A DNA stretch of 64,000 nt, taken from contig BCIX01000002.1 in assembly GCA_001600095.1 (NCBI GenBank), positions 2,356,001 through 2,420,000 on the forward strand. Reading direction: 5' to 3'. This stretch comes from Bullera alba (lineage: Eukaryota; Basidiomycota; Tremellomycetes; Tremellales; Bulleraceae). Positions 49,268-61,488 of the stretch are shown here, piece by piece. Below the pieces are notes generated by a model, which was given only the letters and a program-made list of their open reading frames with translations, did no database searches and was not told where the DNA came from. The stretch's first letter is position 1, and each line of letters opens with the position of its first letter. Made by a program: the position numbers and the translations under genes.

Positions 49268-52200
49268 TCACCTAGCTCTATCCGACAGCAAATCTGACAA
49301 CATGTTTTCGATCCTCTTCTGCCTTTTGTCAATCTCGTCCAACTTGTCCCTCCACTCGTCGTCCTTGCCTCTTGGGACGTAGCCGCCTCCGCCAGCAGCT
49401 TCTATCGCACCTCCGAGCCCTCCTCCTCCTGCTCCACCTCCACCACCCGGTTTTCGCTCACTCTCCCTCTCCTCAACATCAGACGCCTTACCGATACGCA
49501 AAGATTGGTAACCCGTGTCCAATATCTTAGAAGCGGTATTTGGCGTCATTGTACCGCCTCTGTCGTCGTCACGACGGGGGAATGGTATGGACGTCGGCAA
49601 GGGCGATCTGGACCGCATACGACTCTCAGACCGTGATATCGTCGGTCGTGGTGTCTGAGAACGAGATGGGATCGGGGATAGTGGACGGGGCGTCCTCGTC
49701 CCTTCCGCCTCCATCTCCGGTGCGGCAGCGAAGACACTCTGCGATTTCGCTTTGTCACTTGCGATATGGCTTGACGTGGGTTGGTCGTATCCCGCCGCAG
49801 TTGCGCTCCCGTCGGTAGTTCCACCTTGAGCGCCTGTACCCAGTCCGGTCTGCTCGGCAACACCCGCGATCGCACTGGCAGTTCCTACTGGCGCTGGTCG
49901 TCCTGACTTTCTCCTCTCCAGTAGCGATACCACAGGTAGCTGTGGCGGCTGAGTCGAAGAGGACGGTTGTGACGTTTGTGCTGGTTGAGACGATTGCGAC
50001 GACTGTGGTTGTTGTGACGATTGACCCCTTGACATCGACTTTGACCCAGCCATCGCACCCGTTCTATTCCTTGGCGAGACCATACCGCTCAATCCAGTGT
50101 TGTACGACTGTGACATCGCCAATAATGGATTAACCATACTCTGCCGTCGTTCCCGGAGCCGATCGTTGATCAAATCGGTGTAATCCCCCGACCCCCTCAC
50201 AAACAATCTTGCCAAAGGGCTCGGCTCGTGGATGGACGAGTTGCGTCGAGGACGGTTGCCATATGGCAGTAGTGGGTTCCTAGGCGGGAACGAAGTTGCT
50301 TGTGGGGAGGGAGCATTGTCCGGCATGGAGTTATGCCGCGATCTCGATTCGTCCCGCCGTTTCCGTCTTGCTGCTTCTTGATCATCGTCGGTTGCGAAAG
50401 ACACATTCTGGCCTTTTCCTCGAACAGTGCCTTCGTCGTCATCGTCTCCGTCGTCGTCATTTCCGCTTAAGACTCGGCGAGGCGATGCAGATATCGGAGC
50501 ACTTTGCGGAAACAAGTATACGTCTCCACCAGATGTGAGTGCTGAAGAGTCAGAGTCGGGTCCCTTCCCAGCCTCGAGATTGAAGTCCATCTCCCTGTCG
50601 GCCATCGGGGTGTCGTCCTCGAATGCTGGAGGGAGTTGCAGTTCCTCATCTAGGTTCTCCTCATCCCAGCCGCGGTAAAAGCTGCCGACCTCACGTTCAA
50701 TCTCGAAGACAGCACTGATATCCTGCTTGGAGCCAAAGTTGTCGAATCCAGCTAGACTCGAGTCAGCTTGCACCCACATGCAAAACCACTCTCGGGGGGG
50801 GCGGGCTCACCTGCTTGAGTCAACTTCCGGGGTAAACTTCCAACGTATTTATCCGCAAAGTCGCCAATAGTCTCCATGAGTGATGCCTCGCGGTACTTCT
50901 GCCTTTCGTACAGCGCTATAGCGATCAATACCGGGAAGTTGGACGCCCGTATCATGAACACTAAGATTTGTTAGCTTGATCTGATCGTCTAGAACACGCT
51001 GTAGTTCACCATTCAACTTGTGAAACCTGCAGAATGATCAGCTTGTAGCCGGTGCTCTGATTTCAATACGCACCATCTCGGGTTCAGAATATAGCTCATC
51101 GGCCACATGAACACCACGGCAACGAGGTTGAAAGGAAGTTGATAGCTGAACACGGCGTCTATGTCATATCAGACCTGAAATTTAAGACGGCATGGTATGA
51201 CTCACCTGCTTTGACACCCTCGATCGTCGAGACTGCTTTTCGGAACATTGACTGCCGGACATCAGGATCCTTCAGACGCGGCAGTATTGATGACTTACCT
51301 CGGCTGCAGCATCAGCATTGATGGTAGCAAAAGTGTTACCGAGGATGGCGACCAGTACGGTCAACAGCAGTGTGTTGGACAGCAGGGCATATGTCACCAT
51401 CAATACGGGGCCGAGGAAGGGGTGTACGTCGTCTAAGATATGACGACAAATGAGCTTGGGATCTGACACACTGAGAATTACTCACGCGACGTCTCGAAAC
51501 CCGACGCATCAAGGCCGAAGTATACCTCCAAAAGCCACCACCCGATCTGCGACAGCTCAAACCTGTAAGTGCGATCAGCACCCTAGTAACCTTTGAAGCC
51601 AGCTGGGATAGAGAGTCTTACCTTCCCTGGCCGAGGGTGAACAAAGCATAGAGGAACCCAAGGAAGCAAAAGATACCGATACTCATCAAGACTAACCGAT
51701 CATCAGCGTAGCACGGGACTTTGGTCTTCTGGCGTCCTCACAGAAGAATTCGGTGAGCATCGAACGAATACTGAGAACCATCAAGTTATTGGCCAAAGTG
51801 ACGAAAGCCAGTCGGGGGAAGATGAGGACAGCCCCTATAGCGTGTGTCAGCCGGGCCATGGACTCTGCAGCTAGATTTTGTCTCACCTATTGCCAGCCAG
51901 TCGGCGCCAAGAGCCATGGCATCATCGTCGCGGTAATGAAAACCATAAGTTCGCGAGACCAGGTAGACGAAGTAGATGAGCATGAAGACGAGGTCGAATC
52001 CGTTGACCAAGGAGCTGCTGAAGACTAGGCAGCAGCAAAAGTCATGATCAGCACTTGTTTGTCCGTACCAGTGATTATGATCACCTTTTAGTCCGTGCTC
52101 TCTGATCGCAGCGAGCTTATCAAGAGAATAGGCTGATTTCGTCAGTCGTTTTCGATGAAAGCATGCAATGTAGATAGCGACCACTCACACAGCGCGTAGA

Positions 52201-53533
52201 TGATGAAGATCCCTTCCTTCCAGACGATATGGTCCTCCTCAAGGCCCTCCACAGCTAGGACGTAGAGTATGAATAGGATGACGAAGTTGGTGTATTCTAT
52301 CGATGAGCGAATTTTGGGAACCTTCAATCTTTGATGATAATCCGTCAGCTCTTCCGTAGCCACGCAATCAGGTGATCTGACACACCGATAGTGATCCAGC
52401 AAAGGCGCTTTATGAGGGTTGTACATTTGCAATGGCTTCTTCTTGTAGTTCTAGTCCTCGATTAGCATTTTAGGCTGATATTGGGGCAGTGAGACCACTC
52501 ACGTCCGCTATAAGGGCGTGGGAGTTAGAGCCCGAGTAGATGATCCTTCCCGACCAGATCCCCTCTACAATTTGCGATCAGCTATGGTGGAGAGCCGGAC
52601 CTGCCACATCGCCTACCTATAACCTTTTGACAAGAGGGACTTCGGATGAAGCGCTTCGAGCTGCTGATGATCGCCATCTAGATTGTTGAGCGCCATGACC
52701 ACGACCCGAGATGTCTATCTCTTGCTCACCTCAAGGGCGTTCCCATTCTGGGTCAAGATATCCTCATCACCATCCTCTTTCGCCCGTTCTATTACTTCTT
52801 CTGACGCTCCTTGGAACAGCGCCCAGGGCGTGAGCAGTACTGTAGCGAGAGGCAAGCTCCGCTCTGACCATCCACCTGGAAGAGCCTCAGCGATGGAAGA
52901 GAGGCATTCAACTCACGCAAGACCCGAATCGCCAGAATCTCGCATAACGTTGCTCGAGCCACGCTGAGGGTGTTTATGGACAACTGTGTCGAGTCGCGCA
53001 TGAATTGAACCTTGTTGAGCAAAAGGCAGAAGACTATTGCCAAGTGATCAGTTGTCTGTCTCGAATTCGGCTATATGCTCGAAGCAGGTCTGCCTTCACA
53101 GGGTGGAGAGCTCACCGGTGGCCTGATTCCGCAGCTCGAGGTATTTGTCAGTGAGCGGTCTGAAGGATGCAATCAGTCAAAGCCCATGGCCAGCCGGTAA
53201 CTGCGAACCTGATGATGGTATAGGTAGAATCGGGCGCGATGAGCTGTTCATACGTCAAAGGTGCGTCTAAATACTACATGAGCTTGACAGACCGATGGTA
53301 CGCGTGCGCTTGTACTCGCCTATATGGGTGAGGATGTCCACTCGGATGAGGTGGATCAGGGGGTATACTTGGGTCTAAGAAGGGCTTTAGCTGGGTACAT
53401 GACTCTTCCAGTGGTCCGAAGTAGCTATGATGGAGCTCTGGACCCACCTCGCTCAAGACTTTGGACGAGATTGCAGAGGTTGGCCCAAGCAATGGCGTCC
53501 GCTCAGCCTCCATTGTCGACCGATAAGTCATAG
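49268..53533 (-). CDS. TRPY/Yvc1-like cation channel
   Basis: Vacuolar-type TRP channel releasing calcium. ATG at 53533 (MTYRSTMEAERTPLLGP); in-frame ATGs also at 53618 and 53518. N-terminal region holds LTYEQLIAPDSTYTIIRPLT and FCLLLNKVQFMRDSTQLS, SVARATLCEILAIRVLRE, as in Yvc1. The membrane core includes IRSSIEYTNFVILFILYVLA, LVFMLIYFVYLVSRTYGF, ARLTHAIGAVLIFPRLAFV, LVLMSIGIFCFLGFLYALF, a pore zone GWWLLEVYFGLDASGFETS, and the last helix FLGPVLMVTYALLSNTLLL. The tail (49268-50779) is long and Ser/Pro-rich with Gln/Ser runs, acidic patches and a Gly-rich stretch, ending in a short coiled coil (KRIENMLSDLLSDRAR). More than a dozen introns. Confidence 0.85.
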
Positions 53534-53965
53534 CGCGCGACGTATTCTCGATTTGATGGATCCTTAGAGGTTTGACGGAATCATCATTCGTCCTGTTTGC
53601 CGAGGATTTGAGTAGCACAAGACTCGAGGGTATCTGTGGCCTTGACGGCGCCCTTGAAGCTTGAAAAACAAGCGATCAAGAGTGCATTCTATTGAGCTGG
53701 CACTATCAGTACGGCTCCAGCAACTTTGGCTCGATGAACTCCGAACGCGTTTCATACGTGTTGATGACGTCAGCGACAGGCTCAAACGCAGCCATTACTA
53801 CGAGGTCCTGCGATTGTGAGACTGGGACCAGTGGAACGGTGATCGATGATCGGTCAGGCTCTTTGTAGAACTACATGCATGATATACGTAGCGCCGTGCA
53901 TCTATTATTCGTCTATCCACTACCATGAGATAGCTCTGCCCAGTCGGGGCCAGCCCGCTGTCTGA
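53534..53965. other. Spacer with possible upstream ORF of the channel gene
   Basis: Between two minus-strand genes. A short minus-strand ORF from the ATG at 53795 encodes MAAFEPVADVINTYETRSEF and stops after 29 codons. It could be a uORF of the channel mRNA or the first exon of an unresolved small gene. No intron that joins it to the downstream open frame (53584-53685) was convincing. Confidence 0.35.
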
Positions 53966-55859
53966 TTACAATGATACTTTTCTACCCAGCTCTCCCAATT
54001 GCCGAGCCTCCTCGCCTTTCACCACCATATCGCCCTGCGCCTGCTGTAGTGGATGGGATTCGCTGAGTCGACCGGGACTCCGTTTCTCATACGTGGGCGA
54101 GTTACTGGGGTTACTCGTCCTCTCGCCTTCCTTGTCCACAGCCAATCGCAGGGGCGGCAAGGTGAAATTGCCATTAGTTGCCTTGCCAGTTGAATTTGGG
54201 GCAGAGGTGTATTGATTCTGATGGGTTGCGACTGACACAGCTCCATTGGGACTGGTCTGTGCAGGGTTGAGAATATTCTGGCCTAGAGACATCCTAGGCG
54301 ATTTGCCATTTTGCCTATCATCCCCGTCGGCAGATCCGTCCAACCGGCTCATTCCGCCATTCGGCGAGACAGATGTGCTGGAATTGCTCGATTGGTAATT
54401 GGGAGGAAGGAGGTGCGAGTTTGATGGAGAGATGTTTGGCCTGAATCCTTCCACGGCGGTCCCGTCTGATCTTCTATCGTCGGGCGGTAACGAAGCGTCA
54501 TAATAGAAGCTAGGTGTTGGGTTGCTTTGAGGGGATGGGTAGGCCTGAGAATATGCTCGCACATCAGGCTTGGGCGCAAAGCCTTGCGTAGGAGAATATC
54601 GAGCCGGAGTCGCTGTCGGAGTCTGAGCAGGTGTGTATCGCGGATCTCGGAACTCGCGCTCATAGGACGAAATATCCTGTGGCGTGTTCGGCATGGGATA
54701 ATCGAGAGGCGGGGCTGAGGTGGGAGGAGCAGAATTGGGCGCCTGGTAGTATGGCCGGTTCCGAGCTAGGTGATCGCTGTAAGGATGGAACCTGTCGGGA
54801 TGCTGTAGAGATGGTGGAGGTGGGTAAGCCACAGGTCGGACATTGTTGCCGGATTGCGGGGGAAACGATTCTCTTGGTGGGATGTAAGCTTGCGGAGGGG
54901 GATATGCTGCATACTGAGGTGGATAGCGAGTCGGTGGGACAGATGATGAGGGATGAGCTGCGTAGCCGTCCCTCATGGGCGACCTTGCCCTGTCGTTGGA
55001 ATGCATGGTCGAGGGTGGCGCAGATCCGCCCATGTGCGATGGTGGAAACGAGGCAGCCCTCCTGGCGCTGTTGTATTCCTGTTCTCGTTTGTGTTCCCAC
55101 TCTGGCCAGACACCGGGGGTCACCTTGATTGACGCGAGTATGGGCAGCTGGTGAGGAAGGGGTAACGGGTTGTTGGCGTCTCCTTGGGGGTTGTGCTAGA
55201 GATCCTAGTCAGCGAAACTTCCCTGTATTTGGTAACGGGTGACTAACCTTGGACGAATAGGCTACAACGTGGAATTTCTTGGCCTTGCCTGTCGCAGGAT
55301 GCGTCATAGATGTCGAATACGTCTGCTTGATCAACGACTCGACTTTGTTGTACGAGTTGTAGGGCATGTCAGGGGCACCGCCTTGAGCTTCACGATCTTG
55401 TCGCGGGGGCGGTGGTGAATGGTTGTCAGACGACCTGTAGGAGTCAGCTTCTGGGACCATTACGCATGCAGGCGCTACTCACTCTGTATAGACCAGGAAT
55501 CCACCTCCGCCAACACGGGAAGCCCCCCATCTCCTTCCGTCGGTCCAACGGCGCATGTTGGTTTCCTCTACGTAGAAGATTAGGATCAGCAACGTTACAT
55601 CAGGAGGCTTCAGATACTCACCTTCCTCCCATACCCAAACTGTGCCTGGGCGAATCATAGCTCTCTCAGGCCCAGTCAACCGCCGCGTGACTCTGGGCAC
55701 AAGGCCTAATCGGACGGCTTCCAGGATGTGGATGCTGACGAAATGTCAGTCCTGCAATTCCGGCGTTCTTCCGGGACAACTTTTTCCTACTCACGCGTCT
55801 GCCGGTGATTTCAGAGCACATATCGCGGCGGGCTGCTGCGTCGAGGCTGTGGGGTACAT
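53966..55859 (-). CDS. WOPR (Gti1/Pac2) transcription factor
   Basis: Nuclear DNA-binding regulator of the Wor1/Ryp1/Gti1 family, which controls morphological switching in fungi (Cryptococcus Liv3 is a member). Exon 1 (ATG 55859) encodes MYPTASTQQPAAICALKSPA. WOPR-a follows as IHILEAVRLGLVPRVTRRL, TGPERAMIRPGTVWVWEEGE and NMRRWTDGRRWGASRVGGG with FLVYTES. WOPR-b is YNSYNKVESLIKQTYSTSM, HPATGKAKKFHVVAYSSK and LPHQLPILASIKVTPGVWPE. The rest is a 380-residue disordered tail rich in Pro/Ser/Tyr/Gln, ending LGELGRKVSL at 53966. Four introns, all in the WOPR part. The gene-free upstream region of 3.8 kb is listed separately. Confidence 0.92.
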
Positions 55860-58195
55860 GTTGATTGAAGTTGCCTTGGTGGTTGACAGAGAACGACTGG
55901 CAGGTGTATGCAAGTCCGCGGTGCGATCAAAGCGACGTCTCCGTTGTCGGAAAAGTCGGTCGGGCGGTCGAAATCAAAATCAAAATACCGCAGAACTCGT
56001 GGTTCCTTCGTCGTTTCGGATTCCGCTCTTTCGATACAGTGTGTTGATTATGCAGCAGCTGATGTCGGAGGCACTGCTCTGCACGAAGATCTCGAGGATG
56101 ATCTTCCCAGTTGCGATAGGCAAAATGGTGATATGCTTGGTGCGGGAGAGCAGTCGTCCCGTTCCAAGCTAGTGTGGTGTCGGATAGCTTGGTGGACTAG
56201 GCGGTCACGACTATGATCGTTCGGTGGATATGGAGGGATGAGGAGATGATAGGGTGCAATTATGTCGAAGGAGTGTTGTAAATTGGCCAGGGGTGGTCGT
56301 TAAAGACTCGAGGCATACTTGGGTTATGCTAATTGTATAAGTACGACGTCGAAGGAAGCCTCCGGGGGTTTGAACCGGATGGCGTCTGCTGTGACAGATC
56401 GGATCTGGGGGCCAAATTGCTGGGCAATGACAGGCAATGATGTAGAAATCTTGCCTCGTGCTTGGCCTTTGATCTGGTAGCAAGCGAGCCGCGGTAGGGA
56501 TCTGGTGTGGCCGTGTGGGAGTGAACAGAGTTGAGTCGCCGTAGGAAGATTCAGATCTGGTTACGGATCGTGGATGTCTTCCATTTGGTCCCAATTGGCT
56601 AAACGGGAAAAAAGTTACGGCCACGCCTGCCCACGCACACCACCACACGAGCGGAGTCGGACCGAGTTTCAGATGAGCGTTTGGGTGACTGCTGGCCTCG
56701 ACGGGAGCACTTGTCAAGCCAGTCGCAGCCAGTCAGAGCCAGTCGCGCTCGGAGGTAAATTACTATTTACGCATCTCAGCCTACGCATGCATGTCTCCTT
56801 TTACATTTCTCCGTCGTACTCTCCTGCCAGGCCAGGCCAGGCCTCGGCTGTTTCTCCTTGCCGCTCGGAGCCGAAAAAAGGGTAAAATGGAGATCTGGTA
56901 CCTCAGTCACTCTCAGTCACCGTCCGGAGGCGACCAGCAGGATGACGGAAGAATATCAAAAGTGCCGCCGACGAAACCGCGAACCGAGCACCGCCAGGCT
57001 GCTGCAGGAGGCTACGAACGATGATGGGCTCCCTTGGGCTCCTCTGGCACATCCTTAGGCCGAGTCAGGCCATCCATAGCGACGTAAGCTACTTATAGCT
57101 GCACCGGTTTAGGCAAGAGCGCAGCAGTTGCCGACTCGGAAACAAGCTCATGAGTCTCATCCATCCTCCAGACCCAAACTCTCCCAGACATACAGCGTAC
57201 AGTATTCAAGTGATCGATCACTCTACATATATATAGCTGCTCGCCCGCGAACGAAATTACCGTAGTTCTTGTAAAGGCTAATGCGACACCGCCGCTAGTG
57301 ACAGCGGTTCTAACCGGTCCTAACCAGCAGTAACCATTCGCCAGTCGACCACCCGAACGATCCGGACCCCGGAACGATCGCCGAACTGCCCGAATGACAG
57401 CAAACGACGACGTGAAGTTAGTCATTTAAGTTTGTTTGGGACGCTAGTTACAGGACGCTAAGTAGCCTTGAGCAGCGCTAAGTACTGTACGTGTTATCTC
57501 CTGTTACAGCAGGCAGCAGCAGGCCACAGGAGCAACAGGCTGCAACCTGCTGCAACAGGCCACAGGCTGCTGAGGACAGTAGCGGAGAGTCTAAAGTAGC
57601 TGGGAGGTCCGAGGACGCTATTGACGAATAGGCACAAGCTTTCCCGGCGAATCCGGTTTAAGCTTGTTCTAGAATTTCATCTGATCAGCGAGGATCAGCG
57701 TCGATCAGCACTCAGCGCTACTCAGCGCCAGCTTCCAATCGGTGCACAATCAGTGATACACGACAATCCCATTGTGCGGCAGCTATAGCTTTTCCGTCCT
57801 AGTTCCTGCCTGTTCCTGCTTGGCCCGATGTTGCTCGATAATATCGCGCCCATAGCTGCCAATCGACGGTACGATGGTGTCACGGTCCAATTCTCCTTGC
57901 CGTTAATGACGCTGATGCTCAGGAGCTCAGGAGCATACCCGTACAGCAGGTAAACTGCTGTAGACTGCCACAGCCTCTCGGAGGGTAGATGTGCCGGTCG
58001 TGAGCGGTCGTGTACAAATTGGGATACGTCAGGTGTACTTGCGCAAGCAGATCATGACGAAGCACTGCCAGCACCAGTGTGGCCAGAGCACTAACGAAGC
58101 GTCTGTACAGGTTTGTACGTCGACAGAAGACCCTGCGTCTACATACCTCCGAGTTCCGTCCATTCTCCTAGCCACGCAAGCGCGATTTGAGAGGG

Positions 58196-58245
58196 GTTGA
58201 GACCTGTTGAGACCTGTATAGACCTGTTGAGACTGGTTGAGATCA
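58196..58245 (+). repeat. Short tandem repeat, GTTGAGACCT units
   Basis: Four to five imperfect 10-11-nt units of GTTGAGACCT/TATAGACCT in a row. Confidence 0.8.
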
Positions 58246-58660
58246 TGAGAGCTGGTGAGGACTACTCACACGTGTCCACCACTAATTCTCTCTATATGCA
58301 TATTACGGCATTCAATGCGCGATTTAAATACAAGTGCAGCAGTTAAACCCGACCAAGCTTAAATGCGATCGGGCTGCCCATGGTCGCGCAATCTTCGCTT
58401 AGCGTTGGCTGGCGAATGATAATGAAGCCGACCAGCGTCCAAGACCGTCCACCATCGACGACAGCCGACAGCCTCGCCCTATAGGTTACAACAGGTTACG
58501 ATAAATATAGTCGCAGTGCCGCGGCTGCAAGTCTCAGATCCTCAGTCGTCGATGACAGATGGGGTCCGTGAGGGTCCGTGGTTCGGGCTTCTCGAGGCCT
58601 CCTGGATTTCCTTGGACCTTCAGTGTATGATCTTGTATGATAGGGTCCTATCTGGCCCTA

Positions 58661-58690
58661 TAGGGTCATGCAGGGTCATGCTGGGTCATG
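58661..58690 (+). repeat. Three 10-nt units ending GGGTCATG
   Basis: TAGGGTCATG, CAGGGTCATG and CTGGGTCATG follow each other exactly, flanked by weaker copies on both sides. Confidence 0.85.
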
Positions 58691-59677
58691 TCATTGTCAT
58701 GTGCCGTCAGGTGCCGTCGGAAACTCGAATGGCAACACAGGCTAGGGCAACACTAGGCAACATGTCAGCAGGCATCAGCAACCTAAAATATAGCGACCTC
58801 GGGAGTTCGGGAGTGAGCCGGTTCTTAACCCCGATGAGATCGGACATCTGCAGACATCGGCCCAATGAGCGGTACAATACTTCCAAGATCCAGTACTGCC
58901 CTCATGCCTCCTCACGCCTTCAGCACTGCGGGTACCCTCGAGTCTCCTCGAGGACCTTCACTTGGGAATAGTTGCGAGTTGCGACTGGTACCAGGCCTTC
59001 TCAGGCCTCCCAGCTGGTTTCCGAGTCTCCGTCGGATCAAGCACGAGCATCGAGAGCGGAGGCGTACAGACGCTCGCGCCAACAACGTGCGAAATGAGCG
59101 ACGCCTCCCCAGCGCCTCCCAGCGCCTACCAGCCCGCGGGCGGCCGAGCAGCTCAGCGCGAGCTTTGAGCTTCGAGCTTCGCGTTCCGATGGACCCTCCA
59201 ACTTCCCACGAATGAACGGTCAAAGCTCCCGCGAAACGTTGACGTCGAATCGCTCCGTCAGGCTCCCTGCCGCCTAGGAGACACTGAAAGTTGCTGAAAG
59301 CTTTTGACAGCTACTGACAGCTACTCGTAGCCACTGAGAGCTATCGAATGCTACTGTACGGTTATCAAAAAGAAACTGCAAATCGAAGGAACTGCTCTAA
59401 AAAGTTGAGGCGGTAGTAAAAACAAAATATGGTCGGCAGGGCTGACACGATTACGATGTCCCTCTCTGCACTCGCGCGACTGGTAGACTCGAGCACCGGG
59501 ACGCGAGCGCTGACGTGTTGCTGATGCCGATGCGCACCGATAATGCCATACACAATTCATCTCATGGCTGATAAGGTATCGGATACGAAGCTGATACAAA
59601 TCACATCAGAAGTCGAGTTTGAGATCCAACTCGTTACTCGTTGCTCGGTCACCCAGGTCCACCATATAACATCCGCG

Positions 59678-60755
59678 CTATATCGGTTGCTGCCAGGTGA
59701 GCTCGTCGTAGTTGGCGAAATGGTGCATGCAATTGATGTTGGTCATGATGTCACCGAGCTTGAGGACTTTCTCTGTGCCGTCGCCAAAAGGGTCGCGTAG
59801 GTAGAGACTGATCATCAGCATGACGCGATGTGCTCTTACTCACGTCTGCGCATTGTCCACCATGGCTGCCTTGGTAATCGTGTAATCATGGTTTTTCTGC
59901 AGCCAGGCGTGAGACACTTCGCTCTTGGTTCCCAAGACGACTGGGGACAAGGGAGCATGTGTCGCGATTTCGTCTGGAAATTCAGCATTTCCCCCGGTAA
60001 AGCGTTACTCACAGAACTGATCTTGTGTCAACCCCGACTCGATCACAGAGTCTCGGTTTACCAACACCGCAAACCACATGTCGGCGCCTTTGCCACTCGG
60101 ATAGTCTTTGAAGAACTTGATCGTGGCTCTCTCGAACCCGTCCACCCACCACACGGGCCGCGGCGTATTGCCCATCTGGTCCGTCGCATATGATACCGTC
60201 ACCCAATCGTCCGTTCCGGACTGCTTCCATACTCGCGGGTTGCGGCCTTCCTGGTTCTGGTACTTGGTCAAGGTGGATGGCGTGGTCGCATTGAATAGGT
60301 GGAAGTTTGCCTTCTGGACATATGTCCCGTTGTACTGCTCTCCTTGGTCGATTGCAGTCTTGAGCCATTCAGTGCCACCGGGTGCGTATGCGATCGCCGC
60401 CAGGGCTGAGAGTCAGCAATATCCATCGGCGAGACGTACCTGATACCAAGCCAGAATCGTCCGCGATGGTCCCTAGTCTGATCAGTCTTCGCTCGATATG
60501 TATTAAGGCCCAGGAGACAGCCCAAGCTCACCATTACCACAATCCGCTAACACTGGTCCGTTCGGACCCCAGAGCGGTTTCGGCTCTCCATTTCTCCTCT
60601 CTATGCCACGTTCTTGGTATCTTGGCTGTCTCGCGTAGAGGTCTCGCCTGGGTAGTCGGGCAAGAGCCGCTGCATGTATCAGCTCTGCGGAACCACGGTC
60701 ACTTACATGGTCCAGCCATCAGCACGCCCAGGATTGCAAGTATCGCTCCTCTCAT
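59678..60755 (-). CDS. Secreted calpain-like protein with altered catalytic site
   Basis: ATG at 60755 opens a signal peptide (MRGAILAILGVLMAGPS, then ALA). After a basic stretch comes LWGPNGPVLADCGNGTIADD and SGLVSALAAIAYAPGG, which aligns by pattern with the calpain (C2) start, where DCWLLAALAALA is usual; here the nucleophile Cys position reads Ser. Further on VSYATDQMGNTPRPVWWVD, then in the last exons KSEVSHAWLQKNHDYTITKA, where HDYTI fits the catalytic His segment (HAYTV), and LYLRDPFGDGTEKV, which fits NPWG but with Asp for Asn. It ends NYDELTWQQPI at TAG 59678. Six exons. Assignment rests on pattern similarity; a non-calpain fold cannot be excluded. Confidence 0.6.
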
Positions 60756-61488
60756 GTTGTTCTCGGAGAATGGTTCAGTGTACACATAGCATCACCTCGC
60801 TGTCCTGTGTTTATATCACCTCATCCGTAATGTCGCCAGCTCACACGCAGGGTCATATCCCAAAGGAAGTCTCGCACTCCTGGTCAAAGGTCGGCAAAGG
60901 CCAAACCTCCAACATGTCGACGAGAGGTCATCCTTTCACGTGCTACCTCAATATCCCTGGCTCAGCCCAATCTGGTGCCAGATCGAGATGAGACGTGTTG
61001 CAGAGATGCGTGAGCCAAGCAAGGAGGCGGTGGAAGTGCATCAGGGTGGTCTACGGATCCGCTTTACCTTTCACGGTTCAGGAGATCTCCGTGATTGTCG
61101 AGTAAGGCCCCAGGAGGGGTAGCGTTGTATCCGCATTGAGTTCCAGAGGCCTACAGCCTGGCAGGACATCTGGGTGTCGAGTTCCCAGATGCTGGGAAGT
61201 GGGACGTCGAGCTGGGTCTTCGACCTCGACGACGATTGATGTTGACTGCCATGTCAACGAAAGTCACCAAGTGGCCGGTCCAAATGTAGCGTTCTTGTAC
61301 CGGTCGGCTCACTTTTGCGTTAGTGGCCATCACACTTTGCATACCGTGCGCATGTATAGGTGAGCTAGGTGAGGTCGCTGCGCTGCGAGCGTTAACAGCC
61401 CCGAGGTAAGTATACGTCAGGTGTCATCCTTTTATCTGTGAGCAGTCTGTTTCAAGCAAGCCATTGCATACCGTGCTTCGAGCAAGTC
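60756..61488. other. Intergenic, calpain-like promoter side
   Basis: No gene recognised; it holds the promoter of the calpain-like gene and the 3' end of the next minus-strand gene. Confidence 0.45.

Larger units (their letters stand above)
55860..59677. promoter_or_regulatory. 3.8-kb gene-free region upstream of the WOPR gene
   Basis: No convincing gene on either strand. Much of 57.0-59.4 kb is made of short local repeats: CAG/CAACAGG-type runs at 57510-57575, GATCAGC units near 57685, GTTGAGACCT units at 58196-58245, exact 10-nt period GGGTCATG units at 58661-58690, and GACAGCTACT-like units at 59300-59345. As the shared upstream region of the WOPR gene and the terminal flank of the calpain-like gene, it is likely regulatory for the former. 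Confidence 0.5.

Noticed and set aside
56211..56717. 168-codon minus-strand ORF upstream of the WOPR gene
   Set aside because: Composition rich in Pro, Thr, His and Arg without pattern, no splice partners, and located in repetitive non-coding DNA.
58196..58690. Short tandem repeats considered as CRISPR or telomere repeats
   Set aside because: Units are 10-11 nt, imperfect and without spacers; they match neither CRISPR nor a known telomere repeat.
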